The position numbers and the translations under genes are program-made. A DNA stretch of 19,902 nucleotides from contig DAOVMD010000007.1 of the NCBI GenBank assembly GCA_030630935.1, positions 1-19,902 of the forward strand. The letters are read 5' to 3'. The stretch is from Candidatus Mcinerneyibacteriota bacterium. Its GTDB lineage: Bacteria > AUK180 > JAQVHJ01. How positions within the stretch are numbered: the stretch's first letter is position 1; every line of letters begins with the position of its first letter. The notes under the pieces are model-generated. The model was given only the letters and a program-made list of their open reading frames with translations, did no database searches and was not told where the DNA came from. This document shows positions 7,633 to 15,072 of the stretch, in pieces.

Positions 7633-8889
7633 ATGAAATACGATATTAAAGATGCAAAATTAAAGAATCAAGGTGTTCTAAAGATTGAATGGGCAGAAAG
7701 GAACATGCCTGTTTTAAGAAATATTAAAAAGAGACTTGAAAAGCAAAAACCTTTTAAGGGAATCAGGATTGCGGCATGTTTACATGTAACAACTGAGACT
7801 GCCAATTTAATGCGTACCCTGAAGGCCGGTGGAGCAGAAGTTGTACTAACTGCTTCTAACCCATTATCCACTCAGGACGAAGTTGCCGCAGCATTAGTAA
7901 AAGCTTTTCAGATCCCGACATTTGCGATTAAAGGTGAGAGCAATAAAATCTATTATCAGCACTTGAAATCTACACTTAGTATAAAACCGCATATCACAAT
8001 GGATGATGGTGCTGACCTTGTCTCTACAATTCATAAGACACATCGTAAACTTATCAAAGATATTATAGGCGGGACCGAAGAAACTACAACAGGTGTAATT
8101 AGATTAAAGAGCATGGCTGCAAATAACGTTTTAGAATTCCCGATCATCGCTGTCAATGATTCCTATACAAAATTTCTCTTTGATAACAGATATGGAACCG
8201 GTCAAAGTACAATTGACGGTATTTTAAGAGCCACAAATGTTCTTATTGCCGGTGGTGATTTTGTAGTCTGCGGTTATGGTTGGTGTTCCAAGGGAATTGC
8301 CAAGAGAGCGGCAGGTATGGGTGCGCGTGTAATCGTAACAGAAGTTGACCCGATAAAAGCAATTGAAGCAGTTATGGATGGATTCACAGTAATGCCGATT
8401 GCTGATGCTGCAAAAATCGGTGATATATTTGTTACCGCAACCGGTGATATCAATGTTATCAGAATGGAGCACTTCCAGAAGATGAAGGAAGGAGCGATCG
8501 TTGCAAACTCAGGACACTTTAATGTTGAACTTGACCTTGATACATTACGAAAGAAATCAAAGAAAAAAAGGGATATCAGAAACTCAGTCAGGGAATATAC
8601 CTTGAAAAATGGTAAGAAAATTTATATCCTTTCTGAGGGTCGATTAGTAAACCTTTCAGCAGCTGAAGGACATCCGGCAATTGTAATGGATATGTCTTTT
8701 GCAAATCAAACTCTTGCAGCTGAGTTTATTTTAAAGAATGCTAAGAAACTTGAGAAAAAAGTCTATAAACTTCCTGATGAACTTGATATCAATATTGCTA
8801 ATCTAAAATTAAAGACAATGGGTATTAAAATTGATAAGTTGACTCCTGAGCAGATTGAATATCTGAACTCCTGGGAGTTAGGTACTTAG
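7633..8889 (+). CDS. ahcY: Adenosylhomocysteinase (S-adenosyl-L-homocysteine hydrolase)
   Basis: A 418-residue NAD-dependent enzyme that splits S-adenosylhomocysteine into adenosine and homocysteine, removing the inhibitory product of SAM-dependent methylation. Clear motifs: [11 protein letters not shown] (49-59), [15 protein letters not shown] (74-88), [10 protein letters not shown] (149-158), [19 protein letters not shown] (184-202) and the NAD-binding GYGWCSKG (214-221). It lacks the extra segment of the longer eukaryotic/proteobacterial type and ends in LNSWELGT rather than the Lys...Tyr-Arg-Tyr tail, so it belongs to the short archaeal/Thermotoga-like class. In the NAD loop the third glycine (usually GYGWCGKG or GRG) is Ser219. 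The ribosome binding site AAGGAGAG is 4 bases upstream. Coupling with metK makes a methyl-cycle pair. Confidence 0.97.
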   Translation: MKYDIKDAKLKNQGVLKIEWAERNMPVLRNIKKRLEKQKPFKGIRIAACLHVTTETANLMRTLKAGGAEVVLTASNPLSTQDEVAAALVKAFQIPTFAIKGESNKIYYQHLKSTLSIKPHITMDDGADLVSTIHKTHRKLIKDIIGGTEETTTGVIRLKSMAANNVLEFPIIAVNDSYTKFLFDNRYGTGQSTIDGILRATNVLIAGGDFVVCGYGWCSKGIAKRAAGMGARVIVTEVDPIKAIEAVMDGFTVMPIADAAKIGDIFVTATGDINVIRMEHFQKMKEGAIVANSGHFNVELDLDTLRKKSKKKRDIRNSVREYTLKNGKKIYILSEGRLVNLSAAEGHPAIVMDMSFANQTLAAEFILKNAKKLEKKVYKLPDELDINIANLKLKTMGIKIDKLTPEQIEYLNSWELGT

Positions 8890-8898
8890 GAATACTTA

Positions 8899-9294
8899 AT
8901 GTATTTTCCGGAAGAGAAAAACTTAAAGTTAAAGCCAGGAGATATTATACTCCTGGCTTTTTTTATTTTATTTTCAATCGTTTTATTCTTAAAACCATTC
9001 ACTGCAAAATCTAATGATCTGATCCTGGAAGTTATAAAAGATGGCAAAATAGTCTATGAACTTTCTCTTAGTTCTTCCGGGGAATGGGACATTTCAGATG
9101 AAAAGGTAAGGTTTCGATTTGCAATTCTTAAGGATAAAAAGGTTACGGTTCTCGATTCTAATTGTCCTCAACAGATCTGTGTAAAATCAAAAATGATTTC
9201 GAAACCCGGAGAAACAATTATTTGTATTCCTAATAAGATAATTTTAACAATTAAAGGTAAGGAAAAAACTTCAGTTGATACGACAACCTATTAA
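8899..9294 (+). CDS. NusG domain II-containing membrane-anchored protein
   Basis: A 131-residue protein with one N-terminal membrane helix (about 16-33) and an extracytoplasmic beta-rich domain. The family hallmark is the Cys-containing stretch CPQQICVKSKMISKPGETI (89-107) followed by ICIPNKIILTIKG, with Cys at 89, 94 and 109. The N-terminal KPGDIIL before the helix is also typical of the family. Its function is not established; it is commonly found beside Gx transporter genes, as here. The ribosome binding site TTAGGA overlaps the ahcY stop, giving likely coupling. Codons 11-21 double as a strong intrinsic terminator hairpin (see separate entry). The 3' end overlaps the next gene by 20 bases. 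Confidence 0.88.
   Translation: MYFPEEKNLKLKPGDIILLAFFILFSIVLFLKPFTAKSNDLILEVIKDGKIVYELSLSSSGEWDISDEKVRFRFAILKDKKVTVLDSNCPQQICVKSKMISKPGETIICIPNKIILTIKGKEKTSVDTTTY
8931..8966 (+). terminator. Intrinsic terminator or attenuator inside the NusG-II coding region
   Basis: AAAGCCAGGAG (8931-8941) pairs perfectly with CTCCTGGCTTT (8950-8960) over 11 bp around an 8-base loop. A T-rich run continues directly (seven to eight Ts, then ATTTTATTTT). It lies 42 bases after the ahcY stop but within codons 11-21 of the next gene. Structure and position are typical of a rho-independent terminator. Because the next ORF is a real family member, it probably ends only part of the transcripts, with ribosomes on the downstream gene able to open the stem. 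Confidence 0.75.
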
Positions 9295-9811
9295 ATATAA
9301 AGAAGATTTAATTATTGCTGTTTTTATAATTCTTGCTTCAATATTCAATATTGTCGAAACAGCATTACCCCGACCAATTCCATGGTTGCGGCTTGGCCTG
9401 GGAAATATCTTTATTATTTCAGGAATTATCTTCTTCGGGTTTAAAGCAGGATTAATTATTGGGATTTCGAAATTGATAATTTCATCATTATTTCTCGGTA
9501 CAATATTTTCCCCGGCATTCTTCATGGGATTAACAGGAACACTTCTTAGTATTATTATTATGTCGTTCACATGGAAATATTTAAAAAAATTCTTTTCAGT
9601 GGTAGGGATTAGTATGCTGGGGGGAGTTTTCCATAATATTGGTCAGATGATTGTAATTCTTATTATTATGAATTTTTCAAAAGCTTTAATAATACAATTC
9701 CCTATTATTATATTTTTTGGAACCGGAGCAGGTTTCGTAATTGGTTTGATTACTGTTTCTTTTATAAAAAAATGGGAGGCACATTTTCATGCACCTCCCT
9801 TAACAAGATAA
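9275..9811 (+). CDS. Gx transporter family membrane protein (formerly heptaprenyl diphosphate synthase component I-like)
   Basis: A 178-residue, very hydrophobic protein with five or six membrane segments. Family landmarks are ETALPRPIPWLRLGLGNI (28-45), the SKLIISSLFLGTIFSPAF stretch (65-82), GLTGTLLSI and SMLGGVFHNIGQM (113-125). Members are ECF-transporter-like membrane proteins; many were annotated as heptaprenyl diphosphate synthase component I, which is doubtful. They often neighbour NusG-II proteins, ApbE or polyprenyl synthases. The start is a TTG at 9275, inside the end of the NusG-II gene, with AAGGA 11 bases upstream; no ATG is close enough to the N-terminus. It is the last gene of the operon. 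Its final codons (9774-9799) also encode the terminator of the opposing gene. Confidence 0.85.
   Translation: MIRQPIKYKEDLIIAVFIILASIFNIVETALPRPIPWLRLGLGNIFIISGIIFFGFKAGLIIGISKLIISSLFLGTIFSPAFFMGLTGTLLSIIIMSFTWKYLKKFFSVVGISMLGGVFHNIGQMIVILIIMNFSKALIIQFPIIIFFGTGAGFVIGLITVSFIKKWEAHFHAPPLTR
9766..9799 (-). terminator. Intrinsic terminator of the minus-strand DUF6600-like gene
   Basis: Read on the minus strand, GGGAGG (9799-9794) pairs with CCTCCC (9779-9774) around a 14-base loop. A seven-T run (9772-9766) follows after one base. It lies about 34 bases beyond the stop of the gene ending at 9833. It is embedded in the coding end of the plus-strand Gx transporter gene. In the plus direction no T-run follows, so it should act one way only. 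Confidence 0.65.
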
Positions 9812-9832
9812 AAGAGCTATATTAAAATTTCA

Positions 9833-11050
9833 CTACTTATGCTTACCACCGTTAGTATCCTTGTCTTTGCTCTTGTTCTTACTTCCATTTTTCTTATCTG
9901 AACCGGAACTTTTCTTTCCTTTACTATCTCCATTTCCACTCTTGGTGTTACCATTAAATACATTTGAAAATATTGAAATAAAGGTTGAACTTTTCTTTGT
10001 CGATTGCGGTTTATTATATTCCTTCTTTGAATTATTGTCCGGTGGTGCTTTCTTATTAGATGGTGGATTTTTCTTAGAAGGCGGAGTATTGTAACGTGAG
10101 TTGGGTTGCTTCGGCGGCTTATTATAATTCTTGTCTGAACCTGAATTCTTTGGACCTGAATTCTTTGAATTTGGAGGTCTTTTATAATTAGTCGGCCGAT
10201 CATTCTTCTGAGACGGTTTTGTGTTTCTATACTTATTCTTATCACTACGATACAATTCATCCTTAGGTCCGCTATGCTTATTTAACTTAAAATTCTTCGG
10301 ATTCTTTCCGGTCTTTTTTATCCAGTTCCTTTCAAAATCCTTCTGCCTCTTAGTATAATTCTGCTTAAAACTCTTTTCATTTGCTCCATACTTCTTATAT
10401 TCAGCAGTCGGCTTAAGATTAGGTGGAGACTTGGTCCATTTATCCGGACGGAAATCTCCTTTAACAGGTGCCCCGGATTTGTACTTGCTGTTGCCAGGTT
10501 TTACAAATTTATATTTACCTGAGCTAAAAGAACGCTTATCAACTGCTACCCAACCTTTTGATTTGTACTTAGGATATTTATGTTTATATGCAGGATTCTT
10601 GTACTTCGGGTAATTATAGTAATAAGGTCTATTCCCAGGACCTAAAGGAACCCACGCAACATAATTACGATGATGATACCAAGCAACATAACCAGGTCCC
10701 CAAACTCGACCCGGAACCCAGAGCCAACCATAGTACGGAGAAAAACTCCATCTCCCATAATGATAGGTTACCCAACCCCAGGGTTCATCAGAGACCCAAA
10801 CCCAACCATGGTGATAGTCCCAAACCCAACGGCCATAATAATAAGGCTGCCAACCAACCCAGGTATGCGGTACCCAAACTTCGCCATGACCTGATACCCA
10901 AACCCAGCGGCCATAAGAATCCCAATATGGTGAACCTGTTCTATAAACTACGCCTACTGAAACTGAAGCCTTAGCTTCACGAACTGTTATAAAAAATAAC
11001 GCGAGTAAGATGAATAACACCAAACCTACTTTAAAAAGTTGCTTTTTCAT
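9833..11050 (-). CDS. Secreted tryptophan/tyrosine-rich protein with DUF6600-like domain and disordered basic tail
   Basis: A 405-residue exported protein. Residues 1-28 are a classic signal peptide (basic start, VGLVLFILLALFF core, cleavage after AKA). Residues 35-138 are an aromatic domain with recurring GRWVW / GWVWV / HYGRW / GWLWVPG elements, ending VAWVPLGP, which fits the DUF6600 / YXWGXW type seen in periplasmic or surface proteins. Residues ~145-405 are low complexity, rich in Lys, Asn, Pro, Ser and Gly, probably disordered and highly basic. The ribosome binding site is strong (AAAGGAGG just before ATG). A possible weak promoter is TTGTAC-17-TAAGAT (11144-11116, minus strand). Function is unknown; binding to cell wall or polyanions is plausible but unproven. 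It is a single-gene unit facing the lepB operon. Confidence 0.85.
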   Translation of the reverse strand: MKKQLFKVGLVLFILLALFFITVREAKASVSVGVVYRTGSPYWDSYGRWVWVSGHGEVWVPHTWVGWQPYYYGRWVWDYHHGWVWVSDEPWGWVTYHYGRWSFSPYYGWLWVPGRVWGPGYVAWYHHRNYVAWVPLGPGNRPYYYNYPKYKNPAYKHKYPKYKSKGWVAVDKRSFSSGKYKFVKPGNSKYKSGAPVKGDFRPDKWTKSPPNLKPTAEYKKYGANEKSFKQNYTKRQKDFERNWIKKTGKNPKNFKLNKHSGPKDELYRSDKNKYRNTKPSQKNDRPTNYKRPPNSKNSGPKNSGSDKNYNKPPKQPNSRYNTPPSKKNPPSNKKAPPDNNSKKEYNKPQSTKKSSTFISIFSNVFNGNTKSGNGDSKGKKSSGSDKKNGSKNKSKDKDTNGGKHK

Positions 11051-11154
11051 TTCTGCCTCCTTTGTTTTAAAGAACTTTCACCTATTAATATATCAACTTT
11101 TATGCCAAATACCGTATCTTACCTAATGTTGGGACAACGTACAAAATCGCACCC

Positions 11155-11183
11155 TTGACATGTGTTAAAAAACACATAATAAT
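11155..11183 (+). promoter_or_regulatory. Orphan promoter-like site with palindromic spacer
   Basis: A perfect TTGACA (11155-11160) is followed 17 bases later by AATAAT (11178-11183). The spacer contains ATGTGTT-AAAA-AACACAT (11160-11177), a 7-bp inverted repeat that could bind a dimeric regulator. No gene follows closely on the plus strand; the next starts at 12128 and has its own promoter. It may be a site controlling the divergent gene ending its leader at 11050, a promoter for a small RNA, or chance in AT-rich sequence. Confidence 0.35.
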
Positions 11184-11371
11184 GTAGTTAAATCCTGCAA
11201 TTTTAGAAAAAAGTATACAAGATAGCTTCGCTACGCTACGCATTTATGATTTATGATTGATAGTTGGTAATTTAAGATTGGGTTAGCATATAAATACTTA
11301 TGGTGCTTTATATTCATATCCATTATAAATAGTTCATTCATGATTTTACTTTTTAATTATTTTTCTTTTTT

Positions 11372-11397
11372 CTCTGCGCTCTCTGCGTCCTCTGCGG
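11372..11397 (+). repeat. Second copy of the CTCTGCG repeat tract
   Basis: Three short units (CTCTGCGCT, CTCTGCGTC, CTCTGCGG) match the tract at 4966-4991 in gap A, including the terminal CTGCGGT. Both lie in non-coding sequence in the same orientation and after a T-rich stretch. Confidence 0.7.
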
Positions 11398-11677
11398 TGA
11401 AAAACTTTCTTTTCTTCTTTTTTCTTTTATTTCCATATTTAAAAAAGTTCTCGTTAGTTCTCTTTAGTTTACTGTCAATTATTTTTATTTTTACCTTTTC
11501 TTCATGGTTTGAAAAACATTCAATTGTTTTATTAAGCAACAATCGCTCTAAACTAATGTAAACAATATAAATATGTCTATTATAAGTCTCTTCTAGTCCC
11601 TGTAAAAAATTTTGTTTTTTTTATTTTGTTATTTGTTCTTATTCTCTTTCGTAATGAGTGATTAACGGGACACCCCA

Positions 11678-11703
11678 TGTTCAAGCTACTCTGTGCTTGA
11701 ACA
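11678..11703. repeat. 9-bp inverted repeat (hairpin)
   Basis: TGTTCAAGC (11678-11686) and GCTTGAACA (11695-11703) are perfect complements around an 8-base loop. No T-run follows on either strand, so it is not a standard terminator. The word TTCAAG is also the core of the repeat tract at 17188-17337. Confidence 0.6.
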
Positions 11704-11985
11704 GAGAATAGATATCAGAGAACAGAGAGTAGTTGTTTTATAGATCGTAGATAACAGAAAAAGAAAATTCTTATGTTCTCATTGTCACATTTCTTTGGAA
11801 ATAAAAGAATGTTTTATCAATTGTGTTACTTTTCCCTATTTACAGAATGTCCCAAGTTTTTTATTTTTTTGTTTTTATCTTTATTTTTCATCCTAAACAA
11901 TTCTTTTTGTTATTTTACTAATTTTTTAGGAGATGAATTATTAATGTTAACATTTTGATATTGTAACATAACTGTTAAATTTTCC

Positions 11986-12014
11986 TTGACATTTCACAGA
12001 AATTTTGATAAAAT
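11986..12014 (+). promoter_or_regulatory. Sigma-70-type promoter of the seven-gene operon
   Basis: TTGACA (11986-11991), a 17-base spacer, TAAAAT (12009-12014): the same boxes and spacing as the promoter of the minus-strand cyclase operon. Transcription should begin near 12021, leaving an AT-rich leader of about 105 bases. The leader holds an extra AGGAG (12083-12087) with no start codon behind it. No further convincing promoter is seen before 17819, so this one probably serves all seven genes. Confidence 0.72.
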
Positions 12015-12127
12015 CCTATTAATTGATTATAGATTGTTAGTATAAATTTCTAATTTATCATTAGTTAAAAACATAATATTATAGGAGAAGAAAATTTTTA
12101 TAACCCGACTTAATAAAGGAATGAATT

Positions 12128-12694
12128 TTGCGAGTTAAAGGCACGGTATTTAAATCTACTATTAAGTTTATCAAGAAGCATTGGGGTGAGACCGGATTTC
12201 AGAAGATATTATCCAATCTAACAGATGAAGAGAGTACTTTATTATCATTAACTGTTTCGAATGCATTATGGTATCCTTTTGAAGTCTATATGAATTTTAG
12301 TATGGCCATATTAAAGGAATTTGGTTCAGGAGATTTGAGTTTACTCCGGAGGATTGGTGGATATTCAGCCTTGGAGGGCTTAAAAACGGGTTATAAAATA
12401 CTATTCCGAATGGGCAGTCCGTTTTTCATTGCAAAGATTGCCCAGAAAGCATACTCAATGTATTTTGATGTTGGGAAATTAGAATTAATAGAAGAAAATC
12501 ACGATGAGAAATATGTGATTTTAAAACTTTCAGAGATTTCAGAGATCCATGATTTTCATTTAGAGCGTATTTCCGGCTGGATTGAGCAGACTTTTGTAAT
12601 GACCGGAGGTCGTAATCCCAATGTAGAAATTATCAAGAAGAATAATGAAGGAGAGAATTTTGTATTATTTAAAGGTACTTGGAAAGATGATTAA
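12128..12694 (+). CDS. DUF2378/V4R-like protein, paralog 1 of 3
   Basis: A 188-residue soluble protein starting with TTG. The start is supported by AAAGGA (12115-12120, 7-base spacing), a stop codon just upstream in frame, and alignment with its two paralogs (M-basic-V/I-K-G). Shared landmarks along the three: GTVFKSTIKFIKKHWGETG near the N-terminus, ALWYP (WYP invariant), GSGDLSLLRRIGGYSA (G.GDL...R..G), a KIL/KIF...SP/SI.F segment, YFDVGKLELIE (Y.x.G) and RISGWIE....TGG near the C-terminus. The overall pattern resembles DUF2378 (TIGR02265) proteins and, more loosely, the V4R/heme-NO-binding fold, a small-ligand-binding shape; this match is from memory and tentative. It is the most diverged of the three and heads the operon. 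Confidence 0.8.
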   Translation: MRVKGTVFKSTIKFIKKHWGETGFQKILSNLTDEESTLLSLTVSNALWYPFEVYMNFSMAILKEFGSGDLSLLRRIGGYSALEGLKTGYKILFRMGSPFFIAKIAQKAYSMYFDVGKLELIEENHDEKYVILKLSEISEIHDFHLERISGWIEQTFVMTGGRNPNVEIIKKNNEGENFVLFKGTWKDD

Positions 12695-12723
12695 ATTAAA
12701 ATTAATAATAAATGGAGAAAAAG

Positions 12724-13278
12724 ATGAAGATTAAAGGCTCAGCAATAATTTCCTCAATTGATTATATAAAGATTCATTTTGGTGAAGAAGGGAAGAAAGA
12801 GGTTTTTGCACGCCTTCCTGAAGAAGAGCAGAAGATTGTTAATCAGCCTGTATTATCATCGATGTGGTATCCCCTTTCTATTTTTATTAATTTAAATCAG
12901 TTTACTGATTCAATTTTTGGAAAGGGTGACCTTGAATTAGTCAGGATAATGGGTGCTTTTGGTGCTGAGCATGATCTTAAAACTATCTATAAGATTTTTT
13001 ATAAAATTGGTTCAATTCAATTTATATTGAAACGTGCATCACAGGTATTTTCAACATATTATAATCAAGGCCAGATGCAGGTGTTAGAATCATCATCCGA
13101 TTGGGGAATAATTGAATTATCAGATTTTCCTGATATTACTGAGGTTTATCTTCAGCGTGTTTCAGGTTGGATGGAGAAGACCATTGAACTCAGTGGAGGG
13201 CAATATCCAAAGGTTGTAACAATAAGAAAATTAAAAGATGGTAAATCTGTTGTAGAGTTCAAAGCAACCTGGACATGA
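12724..13278 (+). CDS. DUF2378/V4R-like protein, paralog 2 of 3
   Basis: A 184-residue protein. The ATG at 12724 is preferred over the one at 12712: TGGAG lies 6 bases before it, and it aligns exactly with the first residues of the paralogs (MKIKGSAIIS versus MKVKGSAIIS in copy 3). It carries the common landmarks: SMWYP, GKGDLELVRIMGAFGA, TIYKIFYKIGS, SRASQVF-like KRASQVFSTYY and RVSGWMEKTIELSGG. It is clearly closer to copy 3 than to copy 1, suggesting that 2 and 3 arose from the later duplication. It begins 29 bases after copy 1. No signal peptide, membrane helix or cysteine cluster is present. Function unknown; a ligand-binding or sensory role would fit the suspected fold. Confidence 0.8.
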   Translation: MKIKGSAIISSIDYIKIHFGEEGKKEVFARLPEEEQKIVNQPVLSSMWYPLSIFINLNQFTDSIFGKGDLELVRIMGAFGAEHDLKTIYKIFYKIGSIQFILKRASQVFSTYYNQGQMQVLESSSDWGIIELSDFPDITEVYLQRVSGWMEKTIELSGGQYPKVVTIRKLKDGKSVVEFKATWT

Positions 13279-13315
13279 TTTTCATGTTTCAAAATTTTAA
13301 TTTTAGGAGTCCAAA

Positions 13316-13870
13316 GTGAAAGTAAAGGGTTCAGCAATAATTTCAACACTTGATTTTGTAGACATTAACTATGGTAAGGAAGGGATAAAAAGAATTTTAC
13401 ATGTTCTTGATGAAACCGATAGGAAAGTTCTAAATGAAACACTTTTTGCAACTTTTTGGTATCCTTTAAGAACATTAATAAATCTCAGTCGAGCCGTTGA
13501 CAATGAATTCGGAATAGGTGATCTAAGTTTTATCCGCAGATTAGGTAGTTTTAGTGCTTCTCATGATTTAAGGACAATTTATAGGATATTTTATAAAATT
13601 GGTTCCCCGCAATTTGTTATCAGCCGAGCTTCTCAAGTATTTGCAACTTATTATGATGCCGGGAATTTAGAAGTAATTGATTCAGGGAAGAGTTTTGTAG
13701 TTATTGAGTTGACTGATTTCCCGGAAGTTGATGAAGTCTTGATTCAGCGAATATCAGGTTGGATAGAAAAGACTCTTACATTAAGTGGAGGGAAAGACGT
13801 AAAAACTGTTGCGGCGATTAAAGAGAGAGCAGGTAAGGAATATGTTGAGTTCAACACTAAATGGGATTAA
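13316..13870 (+). CDS. DUF2378/V4R-like protein, paralog 3 of 3
   Basis: A 184-residue protein starting with GTG, with AGGAG 6 bases upstream. It shares with copy 2 the N-terminus KGSAIIST/SID, WYPL, GIGDLSFIRRLGSFSA, TIYRIFYKIGSPQFV, SRASQVFATYYDAG and QRISGWIEKTLTLSGG. It lies 37 bases after copy 2, and its stop overlaps the start of the first membrane protein gene (the ATG at 13861) by 10 bases, which ties the paralogs to the membrane genes. The three genes use three different start codons (TTG, ATG, GTG) with similar ribosome binding sites, which may tune relative amounts. Confidence 0.8.
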   Translation: MKVKGSAIISTLDFVDINYGKEGIKRILHVLDETDRKVLNETLFATFWYPLRTLINLSRAVDNEFGIGDLSFIRRLGSFSASHDLRTIYRIFYKIGSPQFVISRASQVFATYYDAGNLEVIDSGKSFVVIELTDFPEVDEVLIQRISGWIEKTLTLSGGKDVKTVAAIKERAGKEYVEFNTKWD

Positions 13871-15063
13871 GTTTGAAGCCTTCCAAATTAACATCTCTTC
13901 CCGAAAATGAAAGAATGAGTTCTCTCCCCCTCTATAGAATTCGGGGAGTTTTAATTATTTTTTATTTATTTATACTAATAATTCCGGTTTTTGGGAAGCA
14001 ATTTAATTTTAAAGCATTTGATACACCAAATGATTCCGGCAATTCAATTTCCATTTACTTAACAGTAACAGATAACTTTTCAACAGGGCGATATGTAATT
14101 TATCGAATTGATGAAGATAATAATGAATTTGAAGTAGTAAATTTTGAATTGTCAGATTCCAAAATCCTGGAATTTAGTTTTATAGATTCAAATGTGAAAG
14201 ATGGGGTGGGATATAGATACCAGCTTTATTATACAAAAAAGAATCTTAGCAGTTATTTCATTTTATCAGAAACCAGCTTTATTTATTCCTCACCACAATG
14301 GTATCATAAGAAGAAGACCCCGGTTCTAATAGGGATTTTGATTTATGTTTTAGTTTTATTTTTATCAATTCTTCTTGCCAAGCGGGGTGGAATAAAATAT
14401 ATCCGGAAATTACCTGGTCTTGATGCGATTGAAGATGCGGTTGGCCGTGCGACAGAGATGGGTAAGCCGGTACTTTATTTAACCGGTCTGGAAAGGATAA
14501 GTAATATTGCAACGATTGCTTCACTCGATATTCTTGCACGAGTTTCAAAAAAAGTTGCGGAGTATGAGACGCCATTATTAATTCCGTGTTTTGATCCGAT
14601 TGTTTTAATAATTGCGCGGGAGATCGTTCGTGAATCTTATAGTTTTACCGGGAAACCGGATATTTATAACGAAGATAATATTTATTATATTACAGGTAAC
14701 CCGTTTGGTTATGTTGCTGCAGTTGACGGGATTATGATGAGGGAGAAACCTGCTGCGAATTTTTATTTAGGTGCATTTTATTCAGACTCGTTAATTCTTG
14801 CGGAGACCGGTGCTGCCACAGGGGCAATACAGATTGCGGGAACCGATTCTCCAATTCAACTGCCTTTTTTTATTGCAGCGTGTGATTATACTCTTCTTGG
14901 TGAAGAATTATATGCCGCAAGTGCATATTTATCACGAAAGAAAGAGTTATTAGGAACCCTGAAAACTCTTGATATTATGAAGATTTTAATTATGATATTT
15001 ATTTTACTCGGTTCAATTTTAATTACATTTGAAATTGATATAACCGGTTTTTTAATTCGGTAA
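13861..15063 (+). CDS. Membrane protein with fibronectin III-like and DUF6754-like domains
   Basis: A 400-residue protein. A signal anchor at about 29-45 is followed by a beta-rich domain (50-145, with GRYVIYRIDEDNNEFEVV and DGVGYRYQLYY, fibronectin type III-like), a membrane helix (154-173), a large alpha/beta domain (about 185-360) and a C-terminal helix (372-390). The alpha/beta domain contains LPGLDAIEDAVGRATEMGKP, YLTGLERISNIATIASLDIL, YITGNPFGYVAAVDGIM, LGAFYSDSLILAETGAATGA and FFIAACDYTLLGEELYAASA. I associate this pattern with DUF6754 proteins of uncultured bacteria; their function is unknown. The true start could be the ATG at 13915, as the first 18 residues are polar and neither start has a strong ribosome binding site. 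It overlaps paralog 3, which argues for a linked role. Confidence 0.78.
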   Translation: MGLSLKPSKLTSLPENERMSSLPLYRIRGVLIIFYLFILIIPVFGKQFNFKAFDTPNDSGNSISIYLTVTDNFSTGRYVIYRIDEDNNEFEVVNFELSDSKILEFSFIDSNVKDGVGYRYQLYYTKKNLSSYFILSETSFIYSSPQWYHKKKTPVLIGILIYVLVLFLSILLAKRGGIKYIRKLPGLDAIEDAVGRATEMGKPVLYLTGLERISNIATIASLDILARVSKKVAEYETPLLIPCFDPIVLIIAREIVRESYSFTGKPDIYNEDNIYYITGNPFGYVAAVDGIMMREKPAANFYLGAFYSDSLILAETGAATGAIQIAGTDSPIQLPFFIAACDYTLLGEELYAASAYLSRKKELLGTLKTLDIMKILIMIFILLGSILITFEIDITGFLIR

Positions 15064-15072
15064 ATAGAAAAT

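Larger units (their letters stand above)
11051..11985. other. Gene-free gap B: hairpins and degenerate repeats
   Basis: No credible gene. From left to right it holds a possible plus-strand promoter with a palindromic spacer (11155-11183), a GCTTCGCTACGCTACGC patch (about 11225-11241), the CTCTGCG repeat tract (11372-11397), a TTAAGCAAC motif followed by CGCTCTAAAC (about 11532-11554) that matches gaps A and C, and a 9-bp hairpin (11678-11703) followed by AGAGAATAGATATCAGAG-type repeats (11703-11730). ORFs of 61-73 codons here are Phe/Leu-rich products of poly-T tracts without ribosome binding sites. Confidence 0.65.

Noticed and set aside
9817-10974. Several ORFs of 60-147 codons on both strands over the DUF6600-like gene
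   Set aside because: They arise from the low-complexity coding sequence of the secreted protein read in other frames; that protein has a signal peptide, strong ribosome binding site and recognisable domain.
11340-11958. ORFs of 61-73 codons rich in Phe and Leu in gap B
   Set aside because: They derive from poly-T stretches; no ribosome binding sites or hydrophobic periodicity of real small membrane proteins, and they cross the CTCTGCG repeat.
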